Source: Cellulomonas terrae
GTDB lineage: Bacteria; Actinomycetota; Actinomycetes; Actinomycetales; Cellulomonadaceae
Length of the DNA: 64,000 nt
NCBI RefSeq assembly: GCF_007990265.1
Contig: NZ_BJWH01000007.1
Location: 1 to 64,000, forward strand
Direction: 5' to 3'
Below are positions 8,534 through 17,487 of the stretch, piece by piece. A program made the position numbers and the translations under genes. Within the stretch, counting starts at the first letter, position 1, and each line of letters begins with the position of its first letter. Under the pieces are notes generated by a model. It was not told where the DNA came from, searched no databases, and saw only the letters and a list, made by a program, of their open reading frames with translations.

Positions 8534-9604
8534 GTGGACGCGAACATGTGGCATCGCCATGCCCGAGCGCAACAGCCTGCGCCCCCCGAGAAGCTGTCCC
8601 TGATCGATCTGCGCGCACTGTCGTCTGCCGAACGCGACGCGCACCTGGGCGCCCTGCGGGACTGGCTAGCGGCATCCCAGTTCCCGACCGCGGACGCCCG
8701 ACGGGTAGCGGCAACCATGTGGAACGTCGTGACCACGAACGCGAACAGCGGACCGGGCGCGAAGACGATCGTCGCGGTCAACGCGCCGAACACGATCGGC
8801 AAGTCGACAGCAGTCAGGGCATGGGCGCACCAGGCCTACCGGCAATGGATCGGCCAACGCATCAACGACGCGCGACTGCCCAGCTGGTCTCCGGAGCCAG
8901 GCGTGCACGCACATGAGGTTCCTGTCGCGTGGATCAACCTGCAATCGGCTGCGCGGATCCGCGACTTCAACGCCCAGATCCTGACCTACTTCGGGTACCC
9001 GACCGACGGACCGATCCGGTCCTTGTCGACGCGCATCGCGGGCGCCATAGGCCGCCATCGCGTGCGCGTCCTTGTCGTTGACGACGTCCACCTGCTCGAC
9101 ACCAGGTTCAAGGACGGCCGTGAGGTCCTCGACCACCTCAAGCACGTCAACACCGAGCTCGGGGAGCGCGGCGCGACGATGGTCCTGATCGGCGCCAACC
9201 TGCACGACAGCCCGATCCTTGCCGACCCGCAGATCGCCGGCCGGCTCCAGGCGCTGGAGATGGCACCGTTCGCGGTGGACACCCTCGAGGACAAGCGGGC
9301 CTGGCAAGAGTTCCTCGTGGACGTCGAGCAACAGCTGCTGCCGTACCTGCCGGCGGCGACGGACGGGCTGCTGGCCAAGACCCACGTGTCGCGGATCTGG
9401 CGCCGCACCCAAGGCTTCGTCGGGGATGTGTCGGCGCTGTTGCGCGGCGCGGTCGACGCCGCCGCGGTCGACGGCACATGGACGCTCCATCCCAGCCACC
9501 TGGACGGCATCGCACTCTCGCAACGCGCCACCTTCCAAGAGCAATCTCTGCTGCGAGGCCGACGCCCCGGGTCTGGAGCGCCCAAGAGTCGAGACAGCCA
9601 GTGA
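8534..9604 (+). CDS. tnsC: TnsC-like AAA ATPase, target-site regulator
   Basis: A 356-residue AAA+ ATPase with a TniB/TnsC-type Walker A (NAPNTIGKST), Walker B (VRVLVVDDVHLLD) and a sensor strand (MVLIGANLH). TnsC proteins form ATP-dependent filaments on DNA that link a TniQ target selector to the TnsAB transposase and give target immunity. The GTG start abuts the tnsB stop, and its own stop overlaps the next gene, as in a translationally coupled operon. The first Gly of the usual Walker A is replaced (APNTIGKS), but the GKS/T core is kept. Confidence 0.9.
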   Translation: MDANMWHRHARAQQPAPPEKLSLIDLRALSSAERDAHLGALRDWLAASQFPTADARRVAATMWNVVTTNANSGPGAKTIVAVNAPNTIGKSTAVRAWAHQAYRQWIGQRINDARLPSWSPEPGVHAHEVPVAWINLQSAARIRDFNAQILTYFGYPTDGPIRSLSTRIAGAIGRHRVRVLVVDDVHLLDTRFKDGREVLDHLKHVNTELGERGATMVLIGANLHDSPILADPQIAGRLQALEMAPFAVDTLEDKRAWQEFLVDVEQQLLPYLPAATDGLLAKTHVSRIWRRTQGFVGDVSALLRGAVDAAAVDGTWTLHPSHLDGIALSQRATFQEQSLLRGRRPGSGAPKSRDSQ

Positions 9605-11124
9605 GTGACCGGCGGCCTCTGCCGGTTCGCTTGGAGCCGGTGGAAGGCGAAGCCCTCGCGTCACTGGTCGCACGCACCGCTCAGGCCAATGACCTCTCGG
9701 CCGGGGACCTCTTCGGGCGCGGCACGCACCGATGGGGACTCCCGACGAGGCCGGTGATTGCCAGCGTGAGCGAGTGGTCGCACCTGGATGTCGCTGAGGT
9801 GCAGCAGATGACGCTGCGCGCCTACACGCACGGCGTGCGAGGGCGCGCCGACCGTCGCAGACCCCGGACGTGGCGGGTCGACGGTGCCACGTGGGTGTGC
9901 CCGGTCTGCACGGCGACCAGCGGAGTGTGGCTACGGGACTGGGCGCTGGCGTGCCATCCGCTGTGCCTGGCCTGCAGCTCGTTGCTCGTCGACCGTCGGG
10001 AGCTGAACTCCCGCCCGACGGTGCTCCACCCGGATCGCGCGGCGCTCGACGTCCAGCGGCGCATCTCCCGAGGCTTGACGTTGGCTAGAACCAACGGACT
10101 GGCGTCGATGGAGTGGCGGTCGACGTATCGGCTCGCGACGCTCGCCTCCTTGACCGCGGACGAGCGTTGGCCCCGACTGCCCGCTTGGGAGGCCGAGACT
10201 CGCGCTGGACTCGGGGCGCTCTATCGGAAGTGGCATGTCCGCCCACCGAAGGATCCGGCGCAGGCCGCATCGATCGTGTTCGAGGCTTGGCGGGCGGTCG
10301 AGTCGCCAGAGCGAGGACGCCGGCTCATCGCCGAGGGCTGGGACCGAGTACTCACTCACCCTGACCCCGCGGTGCGCGCGGTCGCGGACACCCCGGGGGT
10401 ACTCCCAGTGCGACCGCAGCGAGTACGGCTTCCCAACCGCGACAGCTCCACAGCCGACGCCGTGCTCGCTCACGTCATCCGCACCGTGCGTCGCCTGCAG
10501 ATGCAGGACGGCCTCGAGGCACGGCACGTACCGGCCTGGTGTATGACCGGAAACGAGATCGCTCCAGCCGAATCCGACTGGATCGAGCGCGCCCACTTGG
10601 CCGTGATCCTGCACATCGTGTGCACCGCCGGCTGGCACGCGCACTGGACCGGGGAGCGCCGAGCCAAGACGGCCCTCCGCCTCGGCCAGATGCCGCCGAA
10701 CCTGCCACTCGCTCTGCTACGCGACGGGCGAGCTCTCGCCAGTGAGTACGGCGATCTGCTCGTCGACTGTGCGACCAACCTCGTCGATCGCGACCTCATC
10801 GACTACGACCGGCGACGAGCCGCGCTCTGGCCGATGCTGCACCACGCCCGACTACCCTACGGAGCCGCTACCGACGCACTTCCTGATGAACTTCCAAACG
10901 GCTGCCTCGCCGACTGGCTCTGGATCCATCTGACCGGCGGGCCCGTCCCCGGGCGCCCGGGCCGCACCCGCGACGCCATCGAGCTGAACGACCGGATCGA
11001 TCCCGAGACGCGCCTGCACCTCGTACAGAGCGCCCTCGATGACATCGATGCGCTCGACCCTGCAGTCGTGACGCCGCTCGCTGACGCCGGCATCGGCGAA
11101 GTGGGGTCGGAGGGCTGGCGATGA
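9601..11124 (+). CDS. tniQ: TniQ/TnsD-family target-site selector 1
   Basis: A 507-residue TniQ-family protein starting at a GTG that overlaps the tnsC stop. The N-terminus (PVRLEPVEGEALASLVARTAQAN) and a zinc-finger block, CPVC then CHPLCLAC at about residues 101-127, are diagnostic of TniQ. The remaining C-terminal part is helical and presumably reads the target. Such proteins recruit TnsC to a chosen site. It is the first of two TniQ genes in the operon, so the two may serve two insertion pathways, one for an attachment site and one for mobile plasmids, by analogy with TnsD and TnsE in Tn7. Which target it uses cannot be read from sequence alone. Confidence 0.88.
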   Translation: MSDRRPLPVRLEPVEGEALASLVARTAQANDLSAGDLFGRGTHRWGLPTRPVIASVSEWSHLDVAEVQQMTLRAYTHGVRGRADRRRPRTWRVDGATWVCPVCTATSGVWLRDWALACHPLCLACSSLLVDRRELNSRPTVLHPDRAALDVQRRISRGLTLARTNGLASMEWRSTYRLATLASLTADERWPRLPAWEAETRAGLGALYRKWHVRPPKDPAQAASIVFEAWRAVESPERGRRLIAEGWDRVLTHPDPAVRAVADTPGVLPVRPQRVRLPNRDSSTADAVLAHVIRTVRRLQMQDGLEARHVPAWCMTGNEIAPAESDWIERAHLAVILHIVCTAGWHAHWTGERRAKTALRLGQMPPNLPLALLRDGRALASEYGDLLVDCATNLVDRDLIDYDRRRAALWPMLHHARLPYGAATDALPDELPNGCLADWLWIHLTGGPVPGRPGRTRDAIELNDRIDPETRLHLVQSALDDIDALDPAVVTPLADAGIGEVGSEGWR

Positions 11125-11420
11125 GCGAGAGGAACCGAGACGCAGTTGCGAGCGGCATGGCCATCACGCTGCCCGACGGCGCCTGCAAGGAGCTCACCGT
11201 CGAATGGGCGCGATGGGAGGCGACGCGTCACGTACCGACTCCACAGCCCGAGCGGCAAGCCGCGGTCGACGCCGCGGCGGGTGTGTGCGAGACCTGCCGA
11301 GTCATCGATGAATGTCGAGAGCTTGCCGAGGTCTCCAGGTACACAGGGTTGGCCGCCGGGCTCCCGTACCGCAACGGCCGGCCCGGCTCGCGCTCCACGA
11401 GCGGAGGCCGGTGGCGATGA
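11121..11420 (+). CDS. WhiB-like iron-sulfur protein inside the transposition operon
   Basis: A 99-residue protein with the WhiB four-cysteine pattern: Cys22, then Cys56, Cys59 and Cys65 (CETCRVIDEC) followed by a short helix and the turn TGLAAGLPYR instead of the usual G[VI]WGG. The tail is basic (RNGRPGSRS, GGRWR). WhiB proteins bind a redox- or NO-sensitive Fe-S cluster and act with the sigma factor. It overlaps tniQ1 by four bases (ATGA) and tniQ2 by four bases, so it is made together with the target selectors. A role in timing transposition or gating TniQ is inference. The altered turn may mean it has lost sigma-factor contact. Confidence 0.75.
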   Translation: MSERNRDAVASGMAITLPDGACKELTVEWARWEATRHVPTPQPERQAAVDAAAGVCETCRVIDECRELAEVSRYTGLAAGLPYRNGRPGSRSTSGGRWR

Positions 11421-13063
11421 CCACCGCGCTGCCGGTGTCGGTCGAGCCAATCCGCGGCGAGGCGATCGACTCCTGGCTCGAACGGCTTGCCGACCTGAAC
11501 GGGCTGAGCACGGCGGAACTCATGCGAGCCGTGGCCGCCACCGTCGGTGGCAGGGTGCGATTCCTGACCTTGGCGCCTGACCCGAAGGTCGTCGAGCACC
11601 TCGCACGGCTTGGCGGCGTGACGGCTGAGACCGTGCAGTCAATGACCCTCGCCGCCCACCCCGGCGCCGTAGACCTCACGGGGCTCGACGGCGAGCGGGC
11701 ACGCGAGTCGTTCCGTCGAATCTCCGCGCGAGGTTGGGTCTCAGGCCACGGCACCCAGCTGTGCCCTGCGTGCATCGGTCAGGACGGCGTGTGGCGGCTG
11801 GCGTGGCGGCTCCCGATCGTCGCCACGTGCGTGCGACACCGACTGCTGCTGCTCACCGAGTGTCCAGCCTGTGGCCGACCGTTCCGAGACCAAGGACATT
11901 CGCCCCTGCGCCCCGCCGGCGCTGCAACGCTGTGCGGCAATCCGATCGGCGCCGGGCCCGCGAGCCATTGCCCTCAACCCCTCGCGAGCCTCGACTCGGA
12001 CTCGGCGCCAGCACCAGCCGTTGATGCCCAGGTGCGGATCGACCTGGCGCTCGACGACCACGTCGTCAGCGTCCTCGGTGTGGCGGTTGTCGGGGCGTCG
12101 TACCTCGTGGACCTTCGGCATCTGACGACCCTGCTGACGCACCTAGGCACCAAGCGCGGAACCGACACGGTCGCCGCCTGGGCGGAAGAACTGGAGCAGG
12201 AAACGTCCCACCGGACAAACGAACGCGGCCCGCGGTGGGGCATCAGCCCTCCGAAAAGCTCAACCGTGCGTGCCGGTGTGCTCTCGGAAGCTGACCGGAT
12301 CCTTGCCCACAACTTGTTCGAGGAAGCGGTCGAAGAACTGCAGCGATGGCTCGCCCTCGCGCCCGATACGAACGAGGGGCATCTCGGTTGGCTCGCCGAC
12401 CGCACGGTCATGACGCCCACCCTCACGCGGCTGGTCGTCGCGGCCCTCGCTCCGCACCGCCGCCTGTCCCACCACCTCGACACCGGAGCACCCATGATCG
12501 CCAGTACCGACGCGATCCCGCAGGTCGTCCCGCACGAGCTGTACGTCGCGCATCTGACCGGCTTGATCGATAGCGCCGAGCAGACGGTCCGCACCTTCGC
12601 GTCGCTCTGCCTTGCTCGCAGCGATCCCGCAGTCCGAAGCTGGTCCGGCGCGGCCAGCGCCCTGGGGCTTCCAGCGAAGCTCGGCGTGGGCACGGCTCGA
12701 GCCTGCTCCGCCCGGATGGCGGTCGAGCGCGACCTCTGGACCGGCAGGCTCGCTGAAGCGGCACGAGAGCTGCCGCGCCGCGACTTCCGAGATCTTGAGG
12801 AACGGGTTCGGCACCGCACCTACATGTCGCGCTGGTATGAGGAGTGGGCCCGCCAAAACCGGCCGGGAAGCCATCCTGAGACCCGCACCTACGCACTCGT
12901 GTGGCTGTGGATCCACGTCGCCCGCGGTCACGTCGACAGCGCACCCGCTTGGCTCGGCGAGCGGCCCCTAGCAAAGAAGCGAGCCCTCTACCGCCAGTTC
13001 GAACACTCGCTGCTCGCCGACCAGGAACGGTCCCTGGCGTACTCGCTCGACAAGCGGGCGTAG
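11417..13063 (+). CDS. tniQ: TniQ/TnsD-family target-site selector 2
   Basis: A 548-residue TniQ-family protein, different from the first TniQ in sequence. The N-terminus (PVSVEPIRGEAIDSWLERLADLNGL) is typical, and two Cys pairs (LCPAC, then ECPAC about 35 residues on) plus His residues form the zinc site. A later CGNPIG...HCPQ segment could bind more metal. The C-terminal part is helical and may read DNA. The ATG overlaps the WhiB-like stop, and GGAGG lies 11 bases upstream. With TniQ1 this gives the element two candidate target pathways. An alternative is that both proteins act together on one site. Confidence 0.87.
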   Translation: MTTALPVSVEPIRGEAIDSWLERLADLNGLSTAELMRAVAATVGGRVRFLTLAPDPKVVEHLARLGGVTAETVQSMTLAAHPGAVDLTGLDGERARESFRRISARGWVSGHGTQLCPACIGQDGVWRLAWRLPIVATCVRHRLLLLTECPACGRPFRDQGHSPLRPAGAATLCGNPIGAGPASHCPQPLASLDSDSAPAPAVDAQVRIDLALDDHVVSVLGVAVVGASYLVDLRHLTTLLTHLGTKRGTDTVAAWAEELEQETSHRTNERGPRWGISPPKSSTVRAGVLSEADRILAHNLFEEAVEELQRWLALAPDTNEGHLGWLADRTVMTPTLTRLVVAALAPHRRLSHHLDTGAPMIASTDAIPQVVPHELYVAHLTGLIDSAEQTVRTFASLCLARSDPAVRSWSGAASALGLPAKLGVGTARACSARMAVERDLWTGRLAEAARELPRRDFRDLEERVRHRTYMSRWYEEWARQNRPGSHPETRTYALVWLWIHVARGHVDSAPAWLGERPLAKKRALYRQFEHSLLADQERSLAYSLDKRA

Positions 13064-13065
13064 CA

Positions 13066-13236
13066 ATGGATTCCATCGCCGACGAACCGATGACAAGCGA
13101 CGACGCACTGGACGTCATCTGGGCGGCCATCCGCTTCAACAGGGTGATGGCGGAATTCCCGGCGGGACTACTGGACGCCGCGTTCGAGCTCTTGCAGGTA
13201 GCACGTTCGGACAGCGGCGAAGACGCCTGGACCTGA
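13066..13236 (+). CDS. 56-residue acidic protein ending the tns operon
   Basis: A short acidic, helical protein (DALDVIWAAIRFNRVMAEFPAGLLDAAFELLQVA core) beginning two bases after the tniQ2 stop. No family was recognised. Immediate spacing and the same strand argue that it is transcribed with the transposition genes. It could be a transposition modulator, but that is only a guess from position. Confidence 0.5.
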   Translation: MDSIADEPMTSDDALDVIWAAIRFNRVMAEFPAGLLDAAFELLQVARSDSGEDAWT

Positions 13237-13676
13237 CGAGCGCTGAGGGAGATAGAGCCCGGCGGGATGATCGGTGCTCCGGCGGCACGGTCTGAGTGCG
13301 GCGGCGAAGTCGGCCGGAGGGGCACTTAGCGGCTCGACGTGGACACGCAGATGGTCGGGGCCCCTCGATTCACGCAGCACCATGACGGCGGTTCGGCGTG
13401 CCTCACCCCGGACCATCCGCACGAGACTGGAGGACGCTAAACCACGCCTTTCCGGGACCTGTCTCCTCTGGTCGCTACCCTCGCTACGTGAGCGCGCAGC
13501 AATCGTAAGTCAATCGCTCGTGACCGATAGATCGCCAACGCACAACGAGGTGCAGGCCGTGCGCTCCGTCGCCTGCCCGGGCCGGCGCCTTGCTCCCGTT
13601 GTGATCCGAGGCGGTGATTCAAAGGGTCGTCCTGCACTTGTTGAGGTCACGACCGTGAGGCAGGAGAGAGGCAAAC
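13237..13676. other. 440-bp gap between tns operon and KAP NTPase gene
   Basis: I see no convincing gene here. Short frames on both strands lack recognisable motifs or ribosome-binding sites. The region marks the switch from transposition genes to cargo and should hold the promoter of the KAP gene, whose ATG at 13677 follows a purine-rich GGAGAGAGGC. No copy of the 46-bp repeat was found in it. Confidence 0.4.
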
Positions 13677-16600
13677 ATGTTCGGGGCTTCGTCACGGCGG
13701 TCGGGCCAGCAGGCATCGACGATGCGCGCCGGCTCGGACCTGATCCTCGATGCCGCGCTACGCGAGGCCGGTCAGGACCGATTCGACCACACAGCCATCG
13801 CAAGCGTCGTCGCCGACCTGACGTTGAACGCAACGCCACCAGTCAATATCGCCCTATTCGGACCTTGGGGATCCGGCAAATCCAGCTTCTTCGGCCTGCT
13901 CGGCGAACGGCTTACTGGTTCTGATCGGGCCGTCAAGGTCGCCCGCTATGACGCGTGGAAGTACGGCGGCCGCGCACTCAAGAAGCACTTCGTCGGCAGC
14001 GTCGCCGAACAGTTGGGCATGGGCGGCGACGACTTCGAACGTGGCCTCGCTCATGACCAAGAAGTCGTCCGAATGGACCTGTGGGCCTGGGCGAAGGAGA
14101 ACAAGAAGTCGCTGCTCCTGGGAGCGGGCCTCGCGGTCGTCGTGACGGTCATCTGGGTCATCCTCGTCGGCCTGTTCACATGGGCGGTCAACAGTCACCA
14201 GGGACCAAGCGCCGCTGCAAAGACCGCGGTCGCTGGCGTCGGCGCCGTCCTGTCGCTGTCGTTTGCTGCCCTGCTATTCGGGCCCAAGATCCTCGAGTCC
14301 GCCGTAGTCAAGGTCAGGGAAGCCGCGCCGGAGACCGACGACGAGTTCGCCAAGTCCTTCAAGGTGCTCGTCGACAACGCCATCAGCACGGACAAAGGCG
14401 AGCGACTTGTCGTGTTCATCGACGAACTCGACCGGTGCAGCCCCGCGGACGTCGTGGCCACCCTCATCGACCTCAAGACGTTTCTCGATGTCAAGGGCTG
14501 CGTCTTCGTCGTCGCTGCAGACCGGGAGGTCCTAGAACGTTCTCTGCGCGAGGTGCCCCAGGCCAACCCCATCCGTGACGAGGAGCCCTACTACTCCACG
14601 CCCGGCGCCTTCCTCGACAAGATCTTCCAGTACCAGATCCCGCTGCCTCCGCTGCGGCCGCAAGCCCTCACTCGTTTCGCCCGAGAGCTCGTCGAAGGCC
14701 AAACCGGTCTTTGGGCAGAGCTGCGTGCCGCCGAGCCCGAGGATCGGCTGTTCCTGCGTGTCGTCTACACGCTCGTGCCAGTCCACGTGCGCAGCCCGCG
14801 CCGCGTCAAGGTCCTGCTCAACAATTACGCCACGAACGTGCGCATCGCTCAGGCCCGCGGCATCGACTGGGTCGGCCGCTCAACCGAGCTCGCATGCATG
14901 ACGGTGCTCGAAACGGAGTTCCCGGCAGTCGCAGCAGACCTGGTGCGCATCCCTCGCCTCCTTGCCTACCTACGGGACGACGACGTCACAACAGCGTCGA
15001 AGGAGGTCCGGCGCATCGTCGAGGGCTACCGCACTGGGGCGAACTCGCGGGAAGCCAAGCCTGGATCCGTCCCCGACGACACCCAGGTCGCAGGTCCGCT
15101 GTTGGCCGATGCGGCCGACCCCGAGGGCAAGGACAGGGCGAACCGCGTACTCAACGCACAACTTCGGACCTACCTGCGCAAGATTGCCGCCCAAGACATC
15201 CCAGATCCACGGCCGGACCTGTTCTACCTACAGTCGGCGGGTCAAAACGAGGGACTGACCGATCCCGACCTCGGCTACGCCATCGACTTCGCCGCAGACC
15301 TCGCGGCGACCGAGGTTGTCGAGGCTTTCGCAGGACAGCCGTCGGCAACCGTTGCCATCGGAGTCCGACTTCTCGTCCAGCAGGCGGAAGCTGAACGCGG
15401 CCCCGGTCGCACCAGCATTGTCGAGGCAGCGTGCCGTCTGGTCGAACGACTCGACAAGGACGACCTCGAAGCCGTGGCTCCGGTCGCCGCCGGAGGCGTC
15501 TTCGCAGACGTCGACAGCCCCGACTGGAGCCGCGAGGCCACTCCGGGCGCGCTCTTGCTCGGTGTGATCGGCGCACGGTCCGACCTGATTCAACGACTGC
15601 TCGAGCGCTACCCGGTGAGCGACCTAGCCGAGCGCGGACTGCTGTCGCGGCTCAGCCCCGTTCTGGCGTTCGCGAACGAACCGCAGGCCGCGCTCGTGCA
15701 CGCCATGCTGGGCGGCGCGTACTCCCAGCATCCGCAGCCCTTGCACGACGCGCTAGGAAGTCTGCCGCTCGACGTTGCGCTGCGACTATGGTCAGCCGTC
15801 GCCGACGACGTCGACGATGCCCTGATTGAGCTTGGCCGGAAGCCGCCAGTTGCGTCACCGAGCGGTCGGGTCGCCGCCTCGGCGTCGACGGTCGTCGTTG
15901 ACGACGCCGACGCGCCCGAAGACGCCCCCGCCGAAAGGTTCGCCGCGCTTCTTACTGCAGTCGAGGCGCGCAGCGACAGCGCGGGCGCTCTCGTGTCGAG
16001 GGTTCTCGAGCGCGGTCAGCGTTCCAACGACGAGGACGTGCGAACAACCGTCCGTGCGCGCGAGGATGAGGCGCTTCTCGCCATCACCGACTCCGCCCGA
16101 CTCAATCTGCACGCACTGCTGGGCATCGAACGCGCCCCCATCGGAGACGCGTCCTTCTGGGCACAGAAGCTCTCTGCAGAAGGGACGGACCCGGAGCACG
16201 CTCTCCGTGCGTTCACGCGAATCGTCGGTGCACTCGACGGGGCAGATTCCGACGACGGCGTCGCGATCGCCGAGGCATCTTCTGCCCTGATCGCACATAT
16301 GGGCACCGACCAAGCGGAAAAGGCGAAGGCGGTGCTGGTCTCCGCCATGAACGCGCTCGACTGGAGCGATCCGAGCCAGGAGAAGACGCGCGACATCGTC
16401 TATGCGATAGCCAACGACGCGCGCCCCCTGATCGCCGACGCCGGCATCGACGCCCTACTAGCGATGGGCATCGCCGATGGGCTATCCGAAGCCGGGACGT
16501 CGCCCGCGTTCGCAACGGAAGCGATCAACCGGACGACCCTCCTGACCCCGAGCAGCGCGGCACGACTGGAGGCGCACCTGGCGTCTTCCACCGGGACGCC

Positions 16601-17303
16601 GTTGGTCACTCTTCGGCTCCGCATCGCTGCGGCATCTCGCACGGGCGCCGAGGTCGCCGCGGACGACGTCCTCGCTCTGAAGGACAGCCCAGGTCTTAGC
16701 TCCGAACTAGGCAGCGAGTGGCTGGCGCTGAGGCCCACGCTCGCCGAGGCCCGGAAGGTCATCGGCAGTGTCTCGGTCTCCATCGGGTCGCTCGGGACCT
16801 ACGCGACTGCTCTGGACGTCGGTGACCGCTCAACGCTCTGGATCGACTGTGAGCAGCGTGGGTGGAAGAACTCGGTCCTGAAGTTTGTGGGCGCCGCAGG
16901 TGTCTCGTCTTCCGCCATCAGGCACATCGGGACCAAGGTTGCCGCTGCGACCCAGCAGGCGAAGCGTGACGCCCTCGTCGCTCGACTGCTGACAGCCAAG
17001 TTGGACGAGCAGCCGGCCCACACCTCCGCAACGGACCTTGTCCTGCAGCTGCTGGCCACCGAAGTCCTCGGTAACGCCGGCCTCGCAGCACGTGTCGCAA
17101 TCGCCAGCGGCGGAGCGGCGCACGGCAAGGTCGTCACAGTCCGCAGTGGCTTCGACTCAGTCGTCGCGGCCAAGCCAAAAGCCATCACCAGGGGTGAGCA
17201 AGACCGGCTCCGCGCAATTGGCCTGCTCAGCCAGCCGAAGAAGGCGCCCAACAAGGCGAGCAGGGCACTTAAAGGAGTCATGGGCACCATCCGCGGAGGC
17301 TGA
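13677..17303 (+). CDS. KAP-family P-loop NTPase, membrane-associated, likely defence cargo
   Basis: A 1208-residue protein. Residues 62-70 (GPWGSGKSS) are the Walker A and 243-254 (RLVVFIDELDRC) the Walker B of a KAP NTPase. Two membrane segments (about 145-171 and 185-205) are inserted between them, as is typical of KAP proteins, which place the ATPase at the inner face of the membrane. After about residue 400 there is a long helical, repeat-like region without known motifs. KAP NTPases recur in anti-phage defence islands, and this one is beside a Tn7-like operon and opposite an ApeA-like HEPN gene. The defence role is inference; the ATPase call is firm. Confidence 0.85.
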   Translation: MFGASSRRSGQQASTMRAGSDLILDAALREAGQDRFDHTAIASVVADLTLNATPPVNIALFGPWGSGKSSFFGLLGERLTGSDRAVKVARYDAWKYGGRALKKHFVGSVAEQLGMGGDDFERGLAHDQEVVRMDLWAWAKENKKSLLLGAGLAVVVTVIWVILVGLFTWAVNSHQGPSAAAKTAVAGVGAVLSLSFAALLFGPKILESAVVKVREAAPETDDEFAKSFKVLVDNAISTDKGERLVVFIDELDRCSPADVVATLIDLKTFLDVKGCVFVVAADREVLERSLREVPQANPIRDEEPYYSTPGAFLDKIFQYQIPLPPLRPQALTRFARELVEGQTGLWAELRAAEPEDRLFLRVVYTLVPVHVRSPRRVKVLLNNYATNVRIAQARGIDWVGRSTELACMTVLETEFPAVAADLVRIPRLLAYLRDDDVTTASKEVRRIVEGYRTGANSREAKPGSVPDDTQVAGPLLADAADPEGKDRANRVLNAQLRTYLRKIAAQDIPDPRPDLFYLQSAGQNEGLTDPDLGYAIDFAADLAATEVVEAFAGQPSATVAIGVRLLVQQAEAERGPGRTSIVEAACRLVERLDKDDLEAVAPVAAGGVFADVDSPDWSREATPGALLLGVIGARSDLIQRLLERYPVSDLAERGLLSRLSPVLAFANEPQAALVHAMLGGAYSQHPQPLHDALGSLPLDVALRLWSAVADDVDDALIELGRKPPVASPSGRVAASASTVVVDDADAPEDAPAERFAALLTAVEARSDSAGALVSRVLERGQRSNDEDVRTTVRAREDEALLAITDSARLNLHALLGIERAPIGDASFWAQKLSAEGTDPEHALRAFTRIVGALDGADSDDGVAIAEASSALIAHMGTDQAEKAKAVLVSAMNALDWSDPSQEKTRDIVYAIANDARPLIADAGIDALLAMGIADGLSEAGTSPAFATEAINRTTLLTPSSAARLEAHLASSTGTPLVTLRLRIAAASRTGAEVAADDVLALKDSPGLSSELGSEWLALRPTLAEARKVIGSVSVSIGSLGTYATALDVGDRSTLWIDCEQRGWKNSVLKFVGAAGVSSSAIRHIGTKVAAATQQAKRDALVARLLTAKLDEQPAHTSATDLVLQLLATEVLGNAGLAARVAIASGGAAHGKVVTVRSGFDSVVAAKPKAITRGEQDRLRAIGLLSQPKKAPNKASRALKGVMGTIRGG

Positions 17304-17453
17304 GCTGCTCACCTCACACCCGACCCCGACGAGGCCATCGCTCGCGTCGACGCACACCCACAGGCCAGGGTGTCTTTGCGCGGGATTGCTGCACGGAAGG
17401 GTGACAGGTGGTCTCAGGCGGCGGGCAACGGCGCTCAGCTCTTGACCCGCGCC

Positions 17454-17482
17454 ATGCAAGATAGTTGAAGATCGGGCCCGGA
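17454..17482 (+). repeat. degenerate copy of the end-proximal block
   Basis: ATGCAAGATAGTTGAAG followed by CGGGCCCGGAT resembles ATGCAACATAGTTTGAC followed by CGGCCCGGAT beside the repeat at 22488-22515. It sits between two convergent gene ends. It could be a decayed transposon end or an unrelated terminator-like stretch. The similarity is partial. Confidence 0.3.
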
Positions 17483-17487
17483 TGCTT

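Larger units (their letters stand above)
5599..13236 (+). mobile_element. Tn7-like transposition module (tnsA-tnsB-tnsC-tniQ-whiB-like-tniQ)
   Basis: Seven genes in one direction, overlapping or abutting, encode a TnsA-like endonuclease, a DDE transposase, an AAA ATPase, two TniQ target selectors with a WhiB-like protein between them, and a small acidic protein. This gene order defines a Tn7 relative rather than a Tn5053/Tn402 element, which would lack TnsA. There is no Cas gene, so it is not CRISPR-guided. The boundaries of the whole element are not proven. Candidate end repeats at 1428-1473 and 19807-19852 would enclose the HEPN/NTase genes on the left and the KAP and HEPN genes on the right as cargo. 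Confidence 0.85.

Noticed and set aside
9478..9600. N-terminal extension of the first TniQ
   Set aside because: The extra 41 codons overlap tnsC and show no TniQ features; the GTG at 9601 fits the family start.
5653..13063. CRISPR-associated transposon (CAST)
   Set aside because: TniQ and TnsB/TnsC are present, but there is no Cas12k, no Cascade gene and no repeat-spacer array in the window.
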